NCBI RefSeq assembly: GCF_901709675.1
Contig: NC_051093.1
Location: 1,630,553 to 1,694,552, forward strand
DNA: 64,000 nucleotides
Source: Syngnathus acus
Taxonomy: Eukaryota; Chordata; Actinopteri; Syngnathiformes; Syngnathidae
Direction of reading: 5' to 3'
The notes beneath the pieces are model-generated. The model was not told the DNA's origin, did no database searches, and worked only from the letters and a program-made list of their open reading frames with translations. The position numbers and the translations under genes were made by a program. Below, piece by piece: positions 1-13,300 of this stretch; the first letter of the stretch is position 1; each line of letters begins with the position of its first letter.

Positions 1-82
1 GTCAAGCTCTCGTTTACACACTACCCCTCCCAACTCAAACAAAAACTTCATCTAATGTTCATCATGCTTATTCCTGTTGCAG

Positions 83-282
83 GTCAATTTCCTTCAGAGG
101 AGGGCCGACATCCTACAGGAAAGCTCGGACGCATGTCGCAACAACAGGTTAGTCCATCAGATGTTCAAAAGAATGTCCACCAGTCAGATTTAAGGCGATT
201 TTGAATTTGATTCTTTTTGCCACTCTTTCTATGCAGGTTGCCGCCCGGTAAGGCACGGGACAACAGTCCGAGAGGAACGTAG
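83..282 (+). CDS. cep112: cep112, last two exons (partial gene, 3' end)
   Basis: Two exons can be read: 83-147 (after a CAG acceptor, before GTTAGT) and 237-282 (after ATGCAG), ending in TAG at 280-282. Joined, they encode a tail starting VNFLQRRADILQES and ending SPRGT. The VNFLQ-R-A-ILQE stretch matches what I recall of the C-terminus of the coiled-coil centrosomal protein CEP112; the last dozen residues differ from the mammalian tail as I remember it. Context supports the call: in human 17q24 the 3' end of CEP112 faces the 5' end of AXIN2 on the same strand, as here. CEP112 is a long coiled-coil protein of the centrosome; only its end lies in the window. The identification rests on a short match plus synteny. 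Confidence 0.72.
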
Positions 283-700
283 ACAGCCAATCAGATGTGA
301 GCATTGATCACACCGCCACATCCGCTGTACACTTCATTTTACGCTGGCGGTGTCGGAAAGTTCCTAAGATGCCGCCAGCGCTCGTTTTGACATGACACAC
401 ACCAGCCTCAGTATTAGCTACATCTAAAAAAAGATAATATATTTTTATATAAATCTCTTCCACAGAATGTTAATTTCATTTTTCTACGATTGTGTCAAAC
501 TTGTTAGAAAGAAGTGGACGTTTATTTTTGCCGTACTTTTTTTTAACTCGAATATTTCTTATTCTTCTTTCAATTTTCTTAAGCTGGTCTTACTTTTGAG
601 CCTATCACATATCCAAGATTCATCCTTGAGGTCAATACTTATTTGAAATACTTAAATCCTTATTTCATGTCATTTGTTGGAATGTCTCACAATTTCTCTT

Positions 701-706
701 AATAAA
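701..706 (+). terminator. cep112: poly(A) signal of cep112
   Basis: A canonical AATAAA lies about 420 bases past the cep112 stop codon, in AT-rich sequence. It is the first AATAAA downstream of that stop. Confidence 0.6.
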
Positions 707-2106
707 AGACATTCCTTCATTTTCACAATTTTTTTCCCCTTGCGTAATGTCATTGATTTGATTTTCTCAATTCAGCCTTTGTTGAGACGTTTTTTTTTTG
801 GGCGCGCGCAATGATATTTTGCCTGGCACTAGCTGAGGCGCTGTAACTTTGCCTTTGCCCTGCGCACATTCCATCCATACTTTGTGTCTTGTAAAAGATA
901 TTTTTCAAAGCACGTAATGGCCATGTTTTTTTCTTCACCTACACCACATGTGCGTGTGTGCCAGAGCCGCTCGACTGTCTCCCAATGAAACTTGACGCCT
1001 ACCTTTCTGTCTGTGACGGCCTTCTTCATTCAGCTGCCTGCGCAGTGAGTGATGAGAGCAAAAAAAAGAAAGAAAGAAAGAATGTCATCTGAGAAAGAGG
1101 AATGTAAACGTTAAGGCATTTTTTCTGGAGCGCGACCGGAGTGTGACCCGCCACGTTTTTGAACTTTTTACAAGAAACCATCGTTTTTTTCTCCAAAAAT
1201 TGACGTGGCCTCCAAATAAACAGCTCTGCAAAAAATTATGAGCCTCTGATTAGTTACCCCGACATTATTTGTGCCCTTCCGCAAGCAATTCTCTTAATCA
1301 AATGGACGCCTGGCTCGCATAAATACCTTTGGACTTGCAAAACCCAGTGCACATTTTGGCATCTGTCAAGCCATCAAGTGGCAGCGGTGTGGCTCGCTCC
1401 ACCCTTGCACTCGCTCGCTTTCCTACAAATAAAATCCCCTGCTCTCAAATCTCAAATTGACACCGTTTGAATGCAACAATTATCTGTTGAGCAGTCAACT
1501 GACATGTCTTCAAGAACTTCTCCCTGCTAAACTCTCGGTACTCTGTGCCCATGAGTCATTTCTGCAACTATGAGGAAACACAGCACAATGCAGATTACTG
1601 GCAGCCGTCGATTCCTCCCTAATGAGTCGTCTGCGTTTTTCCACCGCTCACGCCCAATGTGGCTTTGATCTCCGGTTTATTACGCTGACAGCTAATTGAT
1701 TGTCTCCGCCAAAATAAACTGGGTAATTGCATGTGTGTAAATACGAAGGGCCGCTTGTCGTCCGGGCAGCCCCATTAAGGATGAAAGCAGCCCACTTATC
1801 TCCACATCGCAAAGACTTTTTGACAGTAGCCTGACGCTCAAGGCTGCCCGCTAACAATCTGGCCGTTGACTGTCTTTTACAGGCAGAGGTTAAAAAAAAA
1901 AAGGCCGCGTGAAATTGCTTTATGACACAGTGGTAATCCAAAATAGAGATTATTCGGTTAATGCGTTTTCCCCTTCAAAGTTTTTTTTTGTTATCAGCGT
2001 TCTTTTGTTCCTTCGACAGGTTGTTTGAGGACAAGAGGCCGAGATAAGGCGGGCTGTAAAAAGACTCAAGGTCAGGGACTTTTTGCACCACTCCACACGG
2101 GCACCT

Positions 2107-2210
2107 GAATGACATCATGAACGTGGGCATGGCACTTGAGGCCTGCTTTTTGCCCTGAGTGACATCTTGAACGTGGGCGTGGCACCTCAGTCCCGCTTTT
2201 GCCTGCTCGC
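2107..2210. repeat. imperfect tandem duplication, about 50 bp x 2
   Basis: The block from about 2111 (GACATCATGAACGTGGGC, then GGCAC, then CTGCTTTTTGCC) recurs from 2161 as GACATCTTGAACGTGGGC and so on, with scattered substitutions. The two copies are adjacent, which points to local tandem duplication. Confidence 0.7.
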
Positions 2211-5200
2211 GTCAATGAACACGTTTGGCGGCGGTGACACTTTTCACTTGCGCTTTTTTACTGTCCACCATCAACTCCTTCGTCTCATATGATTCTTTGT
2301 CGCTATGGTATTTATGGCATGTGATTCTTTCTCCCTCCCCCGTCCCCGGCCTGTCATTCTGGCGGTAAAAAAGACACGCAGCTGTGTGCTTTGAAAGCGG
2401 CTTTAGAGGCGCTACCGCCTCCGCCGCGACGGCACAGCAGGTTGCGTCTGTGTCATTGTCTGACTTGACTTGCAGCTGAGGAGGAGAACGTGCAGCCATT
2501 TTTATTATTAGCGAGCGCTCCTACGAGTAGGGCTGCTCTCAAAAACCGGAATTTGTGCAAAACCAGTTCAAACTGATACATGCTTCCTGCGGTGTGCTCT
2601 GAATAAATCGTGGCCTGCTGGGTTGTCATGTGTTGTTACAGAGACGCCAAACGCTGAGGACACAGCGAGCAGATGATTTTTGGATGGATGAACGAACTAT
2701 GCAAATCAATCATTAAAATTTACATTGAGCTTTTGATGACAATAATAGGATGCCAATACATAACATCCCGAATATCTCAGGAAGGATTTTGCTTCTGGTC
2801 GTCTTAAGAGTAGTCTAAATAGATTTATAAAATAAAAAGGGCAGTCGACATAAAGTTGTTTTGCGATGTAGGAAGCTGAGGTAAGACATCGATGGAGCGA
2901 GTGAGTTAATGAGCTCACCGGAGGCACGGAGGAGGAAGCCGGTCCGCAGGGTTCAAGTGATAGATTAAGGATGTGAGAGAGTCTTTGGGGTTGAGGCTGA
3001 TTTGGGAGGAGGGCGGCCATCCCGTCAAGCATGGCGGAACAAAGTGGCGTCCGGCCGGTCGACTGTGTGCTGGCTGGCTTGAATGCCAAAAGAGGCGGAA
3101 ATGAAAGTCATTACTGTCAGAGCGCAGCCGGCTTCATGGCCCAAACGGGATTAGACGCTGCATCCGACATTGTTTCTATACATTGCTAGACTTAAAAGTC
3201 AAGCACAAAATGGGATTAAAAAGAGGGAGGGGCATAAATAACCTTCAACGCCCCCTCCCTCTCCCATTTTGTATTTCATCTGTGCCTTTCTTTCATGTCT
3301 CCTTCTTCGCGGCCATCCCACTCCTGGTCTGACACATGCCTCTCCCACGTCCATCTTGCCATCATCAAACTGCACAGGTGGGCGACGACTCCCACGCCGA
3401 CTTTGATCTATTTCCACACAAGAAACGCGCATCATTCTGGGCTCAATTGGTGCTTCAAATGATGCAACTTGATTCCCCTCCAACTGAACCCTTTTCAACG
3501 CCTCGCTCGACTTGAATATGTCCATAGGTGTGTGAATGGCTCTGGGATTGTTGGATGAGCAGTCCACCCTCTTACCCAGGCAGTAAAGATCGAGGATCGC
3601 CGATCTGAACAGAACAGCTCTGTAGAAGCGCACCTTTATCGCCTCACACATCTGCTGTGTTGATCCTCATGCAGCTCCTCGCTCCCATTAGAGGCCATTG
3701 TTGAACACCCCCCCCCTGTTGTCGCCTGCTTTGAAGAGCTAGCCTCCATTTCCTCTGGCGGCAATCGCTTGTGGCTCGGGGTGTGTATACACCAAACAAA
3801 CTTGAAACAGAACCCTCTCCCGCCCTCCAACTCCACCCCCTGTGCTACATGGACTGGCCCTTTTATCTCCAGGCTTTTCCTCGCCGGGTCCGCGTGAGCT
3901 GACTTCCTCCTCATGGCCCAGCTTGATAATTGCGGTAAGCTTCCCTCTTGGTTTCGTTTTCCATTGTCCCCCCCCGCCCAAATTCTTGGCTTCGGCTCCA
4001 GATAAAGGGATGAATACTTCAAAGGGGTCTCGCAGAAGAGTTTAACCCCGAGCCGAGAGGAACGGCGGCACACAATCCTGTCATTCAGACCAGTTAGCAA
4101 TCACAAGGCCACGAGCTCCGGCTAGGACAGCGCCGGTGGATGTGCGCACACCCGCCGGCGTTGATGGCGGCAACTGAGGTGGCCAGTAGCAGTTACGACC
4201 GCCATTAAAAAAAGCCTCTCAAGTTGTTGAAAAGGATGTGTTTCACGACTTCATGACAGCGGACAGACATTTGATTGATGCGCACTCTCCATTTATAGTG
4301 CTCTTTGTAGCTTGGGGTGAGTGTGACCTGTCCCGGTAATAATAAAATATTCTCCAACTGAGTGATGGTTATAGCCCGTAAACTCTTCTCTGCAAGCCCC
4401 CTTTCAAAGGTCTTCTTTTTTTGCGGCGGTCAAGAGCCAAGGATGCCCGCAGTCAGTCGCAGATCTCCTCTGGACGAGCCAACCTCAAAGGGGAACTCCC
4501 GTGAGCCTCGTTGATGAGGCTGGACGTGAGAGCCCAACTGGCCCCCACTACCGGGCAGCAGAGGCCCACGCCATCGGTCTGGCGATGCTCTCCACCCCGG
4601 CGGGTTTTCTGGCGGACGTCAGCCGATGCACTCTTGCGCAGCTTTCGTGAGCTTAGCCTTATCGAGCAATGTGCGTCTCGGTTGCCGTTGGACTTGCCGG
4701 CTGGCACTGTTTTCACTGCGATTTAAATTGTTTCATCACCCTGAATGGTTATGGTGCATTGAGTGCACCCTGCATCAGCTATCTGTTGCTAAATAAATGG
4801 CGACGTCGTCTGTCTGGCATTGTTCATTTTATAGCCGTACGACCCACATGAGTCGCTTCGAATTCAGCCTGTAACAGATGGCCGAGCTGTTCACGATTCA
4901 TCTTTGTGAGGATTCTGGGCCCGTTTGGTTGAACACAGGAATGTTGTTCTGTTGTATGAATGGCAACAGTTAGCAAGCTAATTGCACACTTATTATTCTG
5001 CCTGTTGCTGTACGTACATCACAGCAAACCAATAGATTCTGAACAAATGAAGTGAAAGTGGATCATTTCCTGAGACACACCTAATGGACGCTCTTTCCCA
5101 GCACAGAGGTTGGGGATGTCCGCGCTCATCAATCATGATGTGAACTGAATGGAGTAGTCAATACATCGCGTTAGCCCAACAAGTACGCGTGCCATCGTGC

Positions 5201-5691
5201 ATGCGGCGTTTGATCGCTTAAGGTGATGGCTTGGTAATGCAATCTCAGCCGGATCTGAGGTTTTGTGCTAAAATAACATGCTGTGCAGCTTCTGGGCGTG
5301 TCGCCACTGGCGGGTGCTGTTGAGTGACGTCTACTCTTTGCAAGTCTGCAGATGGGTCTTTTTTTTTAATACAGTACTATATATACTTTACCCTGTGTGG
5401 AATTACTGCATAAACAAACTGGGTAGAGGGATTCCAATATGCGCTCCATGACGCCGTTAAAAATCCTCTCGGAGCGAGCCGTTGCACGTCTGTGCACGCG
5501 TTGTGCATCCCCGAGGCTTCCAACGGGTTAATCTCGCAAAGTATGCAGAGGAAAAGAAGGAGGGGTAAAAAAAAAATCCCTTTTAAAGTTGATGTAGCAA
5601 CAGAGGGATTGCGGCGATAATGCTATTGGGGCGGCGGATCAGTTACTTGTGACGCGCCAAAGCCTCGGGGAGTTGGCGCAAGATTGCTCGC

Positions 5692-6371
5692 CTTTGATAA
5701 GGTCCTGGTCACGCAACAGTCGCGCCTAACAGCCTCCCTAACCCCCTATCCCCCGTTCCCGTTATATGTGCGCCTACGGTGACGCAAGGGATCCACACGA
5801 CACGTTTGCGCTACTTTGTTGGGAGTTTTTCTTTTGGGGGGGGGTGGGGGGGGGGGCGTAACACGACGCGGCCGGCGTCGGGTTGTTATGCAGCTTCCAG
5901 GACCCGCCGGTCGGCACTTACTTTGAAGTGAGGGAGGGAGGGAGGCAGGCAGTCGCCTTGAGGAGAAAAGGAGAGCCACAGTTGCGCCACGGCAGCCTGA
6001 AAGGAGCAGGCGGGAGGTGGAGGCGAAGGAGGAGACAACGACGACGGGGAGGAGGAGCGAGGAAAGCGCTGTTTTTCCGCCCCTTTTTGGCTCTCGCGCT
6101 CCCCTCGCCAGTTGCATTTTGCTCTTCGGCAAAGCGTGGACGGGACGGACTCGCGGACGGAGCCGAACGTGGCGACCAAGCAAGCCGGAGGAGAAGGGGG
6201 CCTCCCCGCTGTGGATTATAAACCTTCCGTGGATACAATTGGGACTATTTTATTCGTGGAAGGAAAGACTGGAGGAGCGAACTCGTCTGGGTCGATGGTA
6301 AGTTTGTGCTCGCCTCCCCTTTTCTTCTCCAATGGAGTTCACTTTGATGTGCCGTTCACTCCCCTTTGAAG
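5692..6371 (+). promoter_or_regulatory. axin2: axin2 promoter and first-intron TCF/LEF motif cluster
   Basis: Four matches to the TCF/LEF core CTTTGWWS or close to it occur in under 700 bases: CTTTGATA at 5692-5699 (last base off consensus), CTTTGAAG at 5921-5928, CTTTGATG at 6342-6349 and CTTTGAAG at 6364-6371. They flank and enter the presumed non-coding exon 1 and the start of intron 1. Axin2 is an established direct Wnt/beta-catenin target in vertebrates, with functional TCF sites around its promoter and first intron. Use of these particular motifs is inferred. A G-rich run (5836-5860) and a 24-base G run (6391-6414) lie in the same region. Confidence 0.55.
5900..6297 (+). other. axin2: axin2 non-coding exon 1 (5' UTR), 5' end approximate
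   Basis: A strong donor (ATG|GTAAGT) sits at 6298, preceded by about 400 bases of GC-rich, purine-rich sequence typical of a vertebrate 5' UTR. A matching acceptor (GTTGTAG) ends at 7178, so the next exon would start at 7179 and carry about 120 bases of UTR before the ATG at 7302. AXIN2 in other vertebrates also begins with a non-coding exon. The transcription start cannot be set from sequence, so the left edge is a guess. Confidence 0.5.
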
Positions 6372-7301
6372 TTGCCGTCCAAGCCAGTTAGGGGGGGGGG
6401 GGGGGGGGGGGGGGAGTCGCTTATTTTAGAACATTTTCAACTCCAAAGGAAACGTTCAACCAATTATTTTGACTTTGGCGTCGCTTTTATTGACAGCAGG
6501 TCTGTTTTTTTTCCAAGATAATACGTTTTCTAGGACTACTCTACATACTCATATTGGACGTTTTACACAGGTCTGAACGTAAAAACGTCCCAGACCAAAA
6601 ACTCATCAGAGCACCTAAATTGGGTGTTCTTGGTGAGTTTTTGATGACGTCAAAATACCGAAGAAAGTCTTAAATGAATCCAGCGGTGTGCAGAAAACTT
6701 GGTCACTTTGGCAACGTTTTTCCAGTACTCTGGGAGAAGTTTGTCCCACATTTGAGTCTGTCAGGTACTCGGTTGTTGCGCGGAACAGACGTGAAGCACA
6801 TGTCGCGACTGATCCAGAAACCTGGACTGGATGTATTGGTGAATATCCTTTTTCGCGCAAATGGATCGTTCAGGTCTTACTCAAAGACGTTTGGCAGGTT
6901 TCAGCGGTTTGGGGTTTAAGTGTGAATAAGACTCTCGTCTTGTACAATCGCGCCTTCTCGCAATTCTTCCACTAAGTGGCAGATGTGCATGCAATATGTT
7001 AAAATAATGGGGAAGAAATAGCAATGGGAAGCATGCGTATATTTATAGAGCTGCGGAATTTGACTCCTACTGTGTGGACTGCAATCTTTTTCCTGTTAAA
7101 GTTATCAAGGGGGAAAGCAGTCTCCAATTGAGTTTGAGGCGGATCAGGTTTTGATGAGATCAATACTTTGTGTTGTAGAGTGAAGACGGGCTGCCCGAGA
7201 GAAGCTCCCCGCTGACATAAGAGAGTGAGAAGATTACAGGCGAACCTCAGAAGGCGGGATCATCACGTACGCACGCGTCTTTGCCGCCGCCTTGAAGAGC
7301 C

Positions 7302-10300
7302 ATGAGCTGGCTGCTTGTGGACCACATCACCAGCAGTTTCCGAGAAGATGCTCCTCGACCCCCGGTGCCTGGGGAGGAGGGCGAGGCGCCCTGCTACCCC
7401 GGCAAACGCACCACAATGAAACGGGAGCCCAGCAAATCGGTGGCGCTCGGCCCGCCGGGCCCCTCGGCCCGGAGGAACGAGGATGGTCTCGGGGAGCCCG
7501 AGGGGAGCGCCTCACCGGATTCGCCGCTGTCCCGCTGGACCAAGTCTCTGCATTCGCTCCTCGGGGACCAAGACGGCGCCCTCCTCTTTCGGACATTCCT
7601 GGAGGCCGAAAAGTGCGCAGACGCCTTGGACTTTTGGTTTGCCTGCAACGGCTTTAGGCAGATGGACCTGAAGGATAGCAAAACGCAGCGAGTGGCCAAG
7701 GCCATTTACAAGCGCTACATCGAGAACAACGGCGTGGTGGCCAAGCAGCTCAAGCCCGCCACCAAGACCTTTATCAAGGATAACGTCAAGAAGCAGCACA
7801 TCGACTCCGCTATGTTCGACCAGGCGCAGATGGAGATCCAAAGCAACATGGAGGAGAACGCCTACCAGATGTTTCTGTCCTCTGACGTTTTCTTCAAGTT
7901 TGTGAGGAGCGGCGGCGAGAACGCCATTCACGTCAACCCCGACGGCCTGAACGAGCTGCAGGTCGTGTGCGGATATCTGCCAACGCTCAACGAGGAAGAA
8001 GAGTGGAGTTTTGATTTTAAGAGCAAAGCGGCCGCCATGGGACTGCTGGTGAAGTCGCCGCGGATGGCCGTGACCGTCAAGGGGCTGGAGGTCATGGAGA
8101 GGGGCTACAGGTAAGACTTTTTATTCTTTGGCTTCGCGTAGGATCGTAACACGTGGCTGCCATCTTTATGGATCTTGAAGACAGTCAAACTTTTTTGCAT
8201 CCAATGATGTGCGTGTTTGGAAATGTCCAGCAGTCGGCCTGTTCAGCCAGAATGCGCCTGAGAAAATTCAGAAAGTCCAGTTTTTAGGGCAAGCGTCGGA
8301 AACGGCTAGGAATTCTGGCCTGCCCGGAAAATGTTCAGATATTTCAAACTGAAGTTAATCGGAGAAGGGCTTCTTCCCAGAGTAGTAGAAAGAAAAGAAC
8401 GAAAGAATCACATGACACTGTTTTACTGCAATGCATTTTATGATGATATTTATGAAGACAAAAAAGACGGAAGCGTTTCCCATTGCTGTTTTTTCCCCGT
8501 CACCATTGTCAGCAGCAGCATTATTTTTGCTGGCCCTTGTGCACATTTCCGGTGCTTTGAAATTATTCCGCGGAACTCAGAGGATCGTCTCTCACCGGGA
8601 ATGTTCCTGCGGGCCGTGCTCGCAAACGCGCGTTAACACAAGATAACGCGTCGGTCAGGCGCATTTGGTCTCGTGGCCTACAAACTCAATGTGTCGTCCG
8701 GCGGGTTCATCTTTGCAGATACTTTCGGGTTAAAACCCTATCGTGTGACGCTTCTTCGGCCCCGCCCCCCTCAGTATCTTGTCGTCGTCCGAATTCAAAA
8801 CATGTGGAAGCCATTTCTCCCCCGTCCGTCTCGTTGCATCTTCTCATCAGACACTTGGAAAACAAATAAAAAAACAAAAAACCCAAATGGCAGCAGCTAC
8901 AGTTGAGAGTAATGCCCCCCCCCTTCTCAACCCCACCACAGGCCCTTCTTCCCTCTTTCCTGTTTGCGTCAACCCTCCTCTGATTCCCTCCACCTTTCTC
9001 CACTTTTATCCTTTTTCTTCCTTTTGGAAAGTGAGGGGAAAGGAGCTGAAAAAAGGTGGAGGAGGGGGCTGGGGGGCTTAGTGCACCTCTTGAAATAAAG
9101 CGAGGGAGGAGAAAGGATAAATGAGAGAGGAAGAATGCAAGGCCAGCTGTGTTAAATACCTGACTCTGTGCGAGCCCCTGTGAAGGTCAAGCCCACTGCC
9201 GGGGCCCCAAGACGCTGTTAGTCATGCTAGCCCGGCCCTCTTTTTCATTCCTACTCTCAACACACACTCGCGTGTCGACTGTGCTTTTTTTTTTTTTTTT
9301 TCCCCTGGCCACTCCTCCTGGTCACCTCCCCCCGTACCATGGCAAGGATGCACGCGCAGCAGGACGTCAACCTTGAGGAAAGTGTGAGTGCGAACGAAGG
9401 AAGCTGCGGGCCTCTTAAGGCGGAGCAAGAGGGACAGAAAAGGGGGGCGGGGGCGGTTGGGTTCCCACTGCTTTTGAAATTGAATGTTACTTAACCTAGT
9501 AGCCATTTGAGGGCTTGGCTTGCATCACCTTTGACACAAAACACGAGCAAGATGCGACGCACATGCACCCAGCTCTCGGGTTGCGCGTCGTTGTTTGCTC
9601 ACCTGAATGTTTGCGGCGTCTTTCAGGTGGTCCAAGGGAGGAGACGTTTGCCATGTGGGCTCCTTTGCTCCCGTCAGCAGCACCAACGACAGCGAGGTGT
9701 CCAGCGATGCCTTGACAGACGACAACATGTCTGTGACCGACAGCAGCGTGTAAGTGGGAAAGCATCTTTTTGCCTCAAACCGAGCGGATACGAAAGAAGC
9801 TTTTGAGTGATTCCAACCAGAAATGTTGTGACGAGCTCTTGCGCCTGAAGACACTCAGGTTGGGCCTCGTGATAATAATAATAAGAATAATAATAATACA
9901 TAGGTGTGCTTGATGGAAAGAAAGAGTCCCCGAAATGGGCTACACTGTTGCGTATCTGCTTCAAAGGCACCGAAGCCCATTTTCCATTCGGCCCTACTTT
10001 GCTCTGTTGTGTGAGACCTGTCATTTGTGCCCATTCTTGATCAGAACGTCGGTTTAATGGGCCGCAAACGTGCGAATCCCATGCACGGATCAAGAACTGA
10101 ATAGAAAAGAAGGAGGGGGGGCAGCAGGAGGACGCAGTTGGGTGGGAAGAGAAAGAGAAGCGGCGGAGGGGGAATTTTTGCTTATATCTTATTTATGGAT
10201 TTGCTTGGACGCTGGGGAATGCAGCTGTATTCGCGCAGACTTCAAACATTACCTTATCTTACAAACCAGCCTTTTGATGTGCGGAGATCAGAGGCAGCGC

Positions 10301-13300
10301 TTGCCAAATGAAGATTGGGGAAGGGGGGTGAGCGGCGGCATTGGGGGCTACGCCGCTTATGCGCATGACTGTGGCATTTCAAAGCTAAAGTAGAAAATGC
10401 TGCTCGCTTCTGGCTCGGTCACCAGCAAAGGTGCCAGCCAGCCCATTTGGTGGCCGCCCAAAGGAAGGAAAACGGAAAGGTCTGTCAACCTTTGGTTTTT
10501 AGCGCCACTTTGATATTGATCAGAAAGATAAATTTGAACTTCAGACGAGATCGTCGGCATCTGGGTTAGCAAAACTGTGGTTAATGCTAGCTGAATTGTG
10601 CAAGGCAGCGAGGGAAAGAGGAGGAAACATGGCTCGTACTACACAACAGTAACCCTGAAACTGCAAACCCTTCAAGCTCGCTTTTTTTATTTTTAATAAA
10701 TGTAGTACACCGTGAATCAGAAATGGATATGAAGCAAGTCTTCTTTCATTTTGGTGTAGAGCAAAATACTCAAATTAGTATCTGTTGGTATAGCACCAAC
10801 TACTGCCAAGGATGACTTACTCTGTTAGATTTTTTTGTTTTTCCTCAAGTATCGTTGGACGGTATTGGCAGTCTACACAAGTACGCAATAGCTCAAATAC
10901 CAATAGCTGGTGTCCTGGTGCCCGTCCTCATTTGAAAGGCATCGGCGGTGGTGCACAAACAAAGAGCACAAAGTGGAGATCGCACGCCACCATTTTCCAC
11001 TTTGCTGAGTTAATCAGCGCGTTAAATGGTGTTGCCGTGCTCCAACGTCACCTTATGAACAAAGCCGTCCAAGTAGAAACACAAGCCAAGTCCGTGGCGA
11101 AACGGACACCCCGACTAATTGAAGTGAACTCGGTCTGAACCAAAACAGGAATTGGCTCGGTGCATCTTTAATCTGCCATTAAGCCTGAAAGATGAGAAAC
11201 GGCATCTCCTTTTGCGTCTGTTTTGATCCTTGAATTTGTTAGACAATGACATTATTCAGGCGCTGTGTTTGATGGTTTTTCAGAGATGGCATCCCTCCTT
11301 ACAAACTGAGCTCCAAGAAGCTGCTTCAGAGGGAGATGCAGCGGAACGTGCGCATGAACAGCAAAGTGTCTCTGCCTGCTTTCCCTGTAAGTAGATTAAC
11401 GCACGCATGCACGTAGGCAGACATGTGAGACTTTTTCAACCCGGTAGCCCCCTGTCATTTCCATACCACCCTCTGTTCCGGGTCTCTTGGTTCTATGAAT
11501 AGTTGCGCGCGGCAATCCCAACAACAGCAGCAAAGATCTAAGGACGAACGTCAAAAGACCTCGCCTCCCACCCGCGCGCACGAGCCCTCTCGCTACCTTT
11601 GGTGTCACCTCCAACCCCCATTAGGGTTCCTTGAAGTCTGCGGGAGAGCAGGAGGTCTCTAAGCTCTTTATCGCCACCGTGCTCACAACGCGCCAGGGTT
11701 CTTCTTCCCCAACCCGTCATGCAAATATGGAGAACACAGATGCCAGATGAGCGAAGATCGCGCGTCGCATTGTCCCGAGGGCTCGGAAATGAGCCCAACA
11801 AAGATACGTTCCCGCGCATGTGCGCGTGAACGCTGCGCTTTGATCCGAGGATGAATGGCGCACGCGCGCGGGAAAGTGACAACTTCACGCAGAGCATGCA
11901 CCCCCCACCCCACCCCCTGAGGTGAGGGATCGAAAGGAAGAGTTTGAGCATGTCATGTGAGCTTTCAGTGGGTCAAAGGGGAGTTGCGAGCTTAAGGCTC
12001 TTAATGGAAGCTAACTTGAGGTTTGGGAAGAAGTGTGAAAATAAACTTTGTGTAACCTCAAGTTTGGTTTTGACACGCACCAATTTTTGAGGGTAGAGAT
12101 GTTCGGATTGGCTCTGGCAAGTCGTCTCCCTCTCTGGCGCGCCTGCTTTGCTTTCTTTTCACTTTGTTGGCCTTGTTGTTGTTTCCCCGTCTGATTTTTG
12201 GCGATGGCTGCCGTTCCCTGGGTGCCGCACGCAGCCTCGGGCTCCATCGGAACGCTTCTTTTGCTGACTTTTTTTCTCTCTCTCGCCTCCCCTTCATCTC
12301 TACTACAAAGGAATGGGAGAAAACAAAACACCAAAAAAATCAAGAAAGCCTCAGTGCAAAAAATGCAAATAATTTAATACGCGTGTGTGCGTGTATGTGC
12401 ATGTGTGTGCGTGTGCATGCGCGTGTGTGTTGTGTCACTTTAGTCGCTGAAAGGTGCCCAGCGTGTGATGGGCGAGGGGGGCATACATTATCTCAACCTT
12501 TCTGATCTTCCATCCTTTTTTGTGGCACCTTTTATGTGGCTCCTTTGCTCTCTTCACGTTCCTTTTCTCTGCCCTCCTGCGCTCATCTTTGCATCTCGGT
12601 CTGTTTTTAATCCCTCATCCTTCCTCCCTGGAGTTCTCTCCTTACCCCGTGTCGACATGTGCCTTTTTATTCCGTAATGTAAAGCGAGCTCTTCCCGTCT
12701 ATCTCCCCTGACAGCAACACCTCGCCCTGCCCCTCACTGCGTTTTTGATTTCTGGTAAAGGGTGGGGGGGGGGCACGCTTTGAAGCCTGAAAGAGCCCCG
12801 CTAAGGACGGCCGAGGGAACCGGCCTGGTGCGACCCCCCCTCCTCCCGCGACCGCACCTGTCTCGGAGCCCGGCTAAGGGTTTTGCTTCTCTCTGCAGCG
12901 TGCCCGCTGTCCTCCCAAGGAAGGGGTCCCGGTGGAGCCGGCAAAGTTTGCCGCTCAGCTCATCTCGCGCCTGGAGAGCCTGAAGAGGGAACAGGACAGC
13001 CTCAGCTCTCTGGAGGAGAGGCTGCAGCAGATTCAGGAGGTTTGTGTGCTTCGAGTACACCTCGGTCACGGCTTTGTGCGCTCCTCTTGAAAATGTGCGT
13101 CTTTATCACCAGGAGGAGGAACGAGAGGACGCAGAGGTAGTGGGAAGCGCTCAGCACGTTTCCCCCCACCCGCAGAGCCTACTCCCCAGCTCGTCCGAGG
13201 AAGACCCCCAGGCCATCCTGGATGAGCACCTGTCGCGCGTCCTGAAGACCCCCGGGTGCCAGTCCCCGGCCGTCATCTGGCACTCGCCCCGCTCCCGCTC

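Larger units (their letters stand above)
283..5690. other. cep112-axin2 spacer
   Basis: About 5.4 kb holding the cep112 3' UTR (to about 720) and then intergenic sequence. I see no exon with both splice sites and family resemblance. Open frames on either strand here are short, low-complexity or Ser/Arg/Pro-rich and look like chance frames. Visible structure is limited to short homopurine runs, an imperfect tandem duplication at 2107-2210, and a G-rich tract near 5836-5860 just before the axin2 first exon. Confidence 0.6.

Noticed and set aside
5746-6238. Several overlapping Arg/Ser/Pro-rich frames on both strands
   Set aside because: They arise from GC-rich, purine-rich sequence of the axin2 promoter and 5' UTR; none has family similarity, splice logic or a start in good context.
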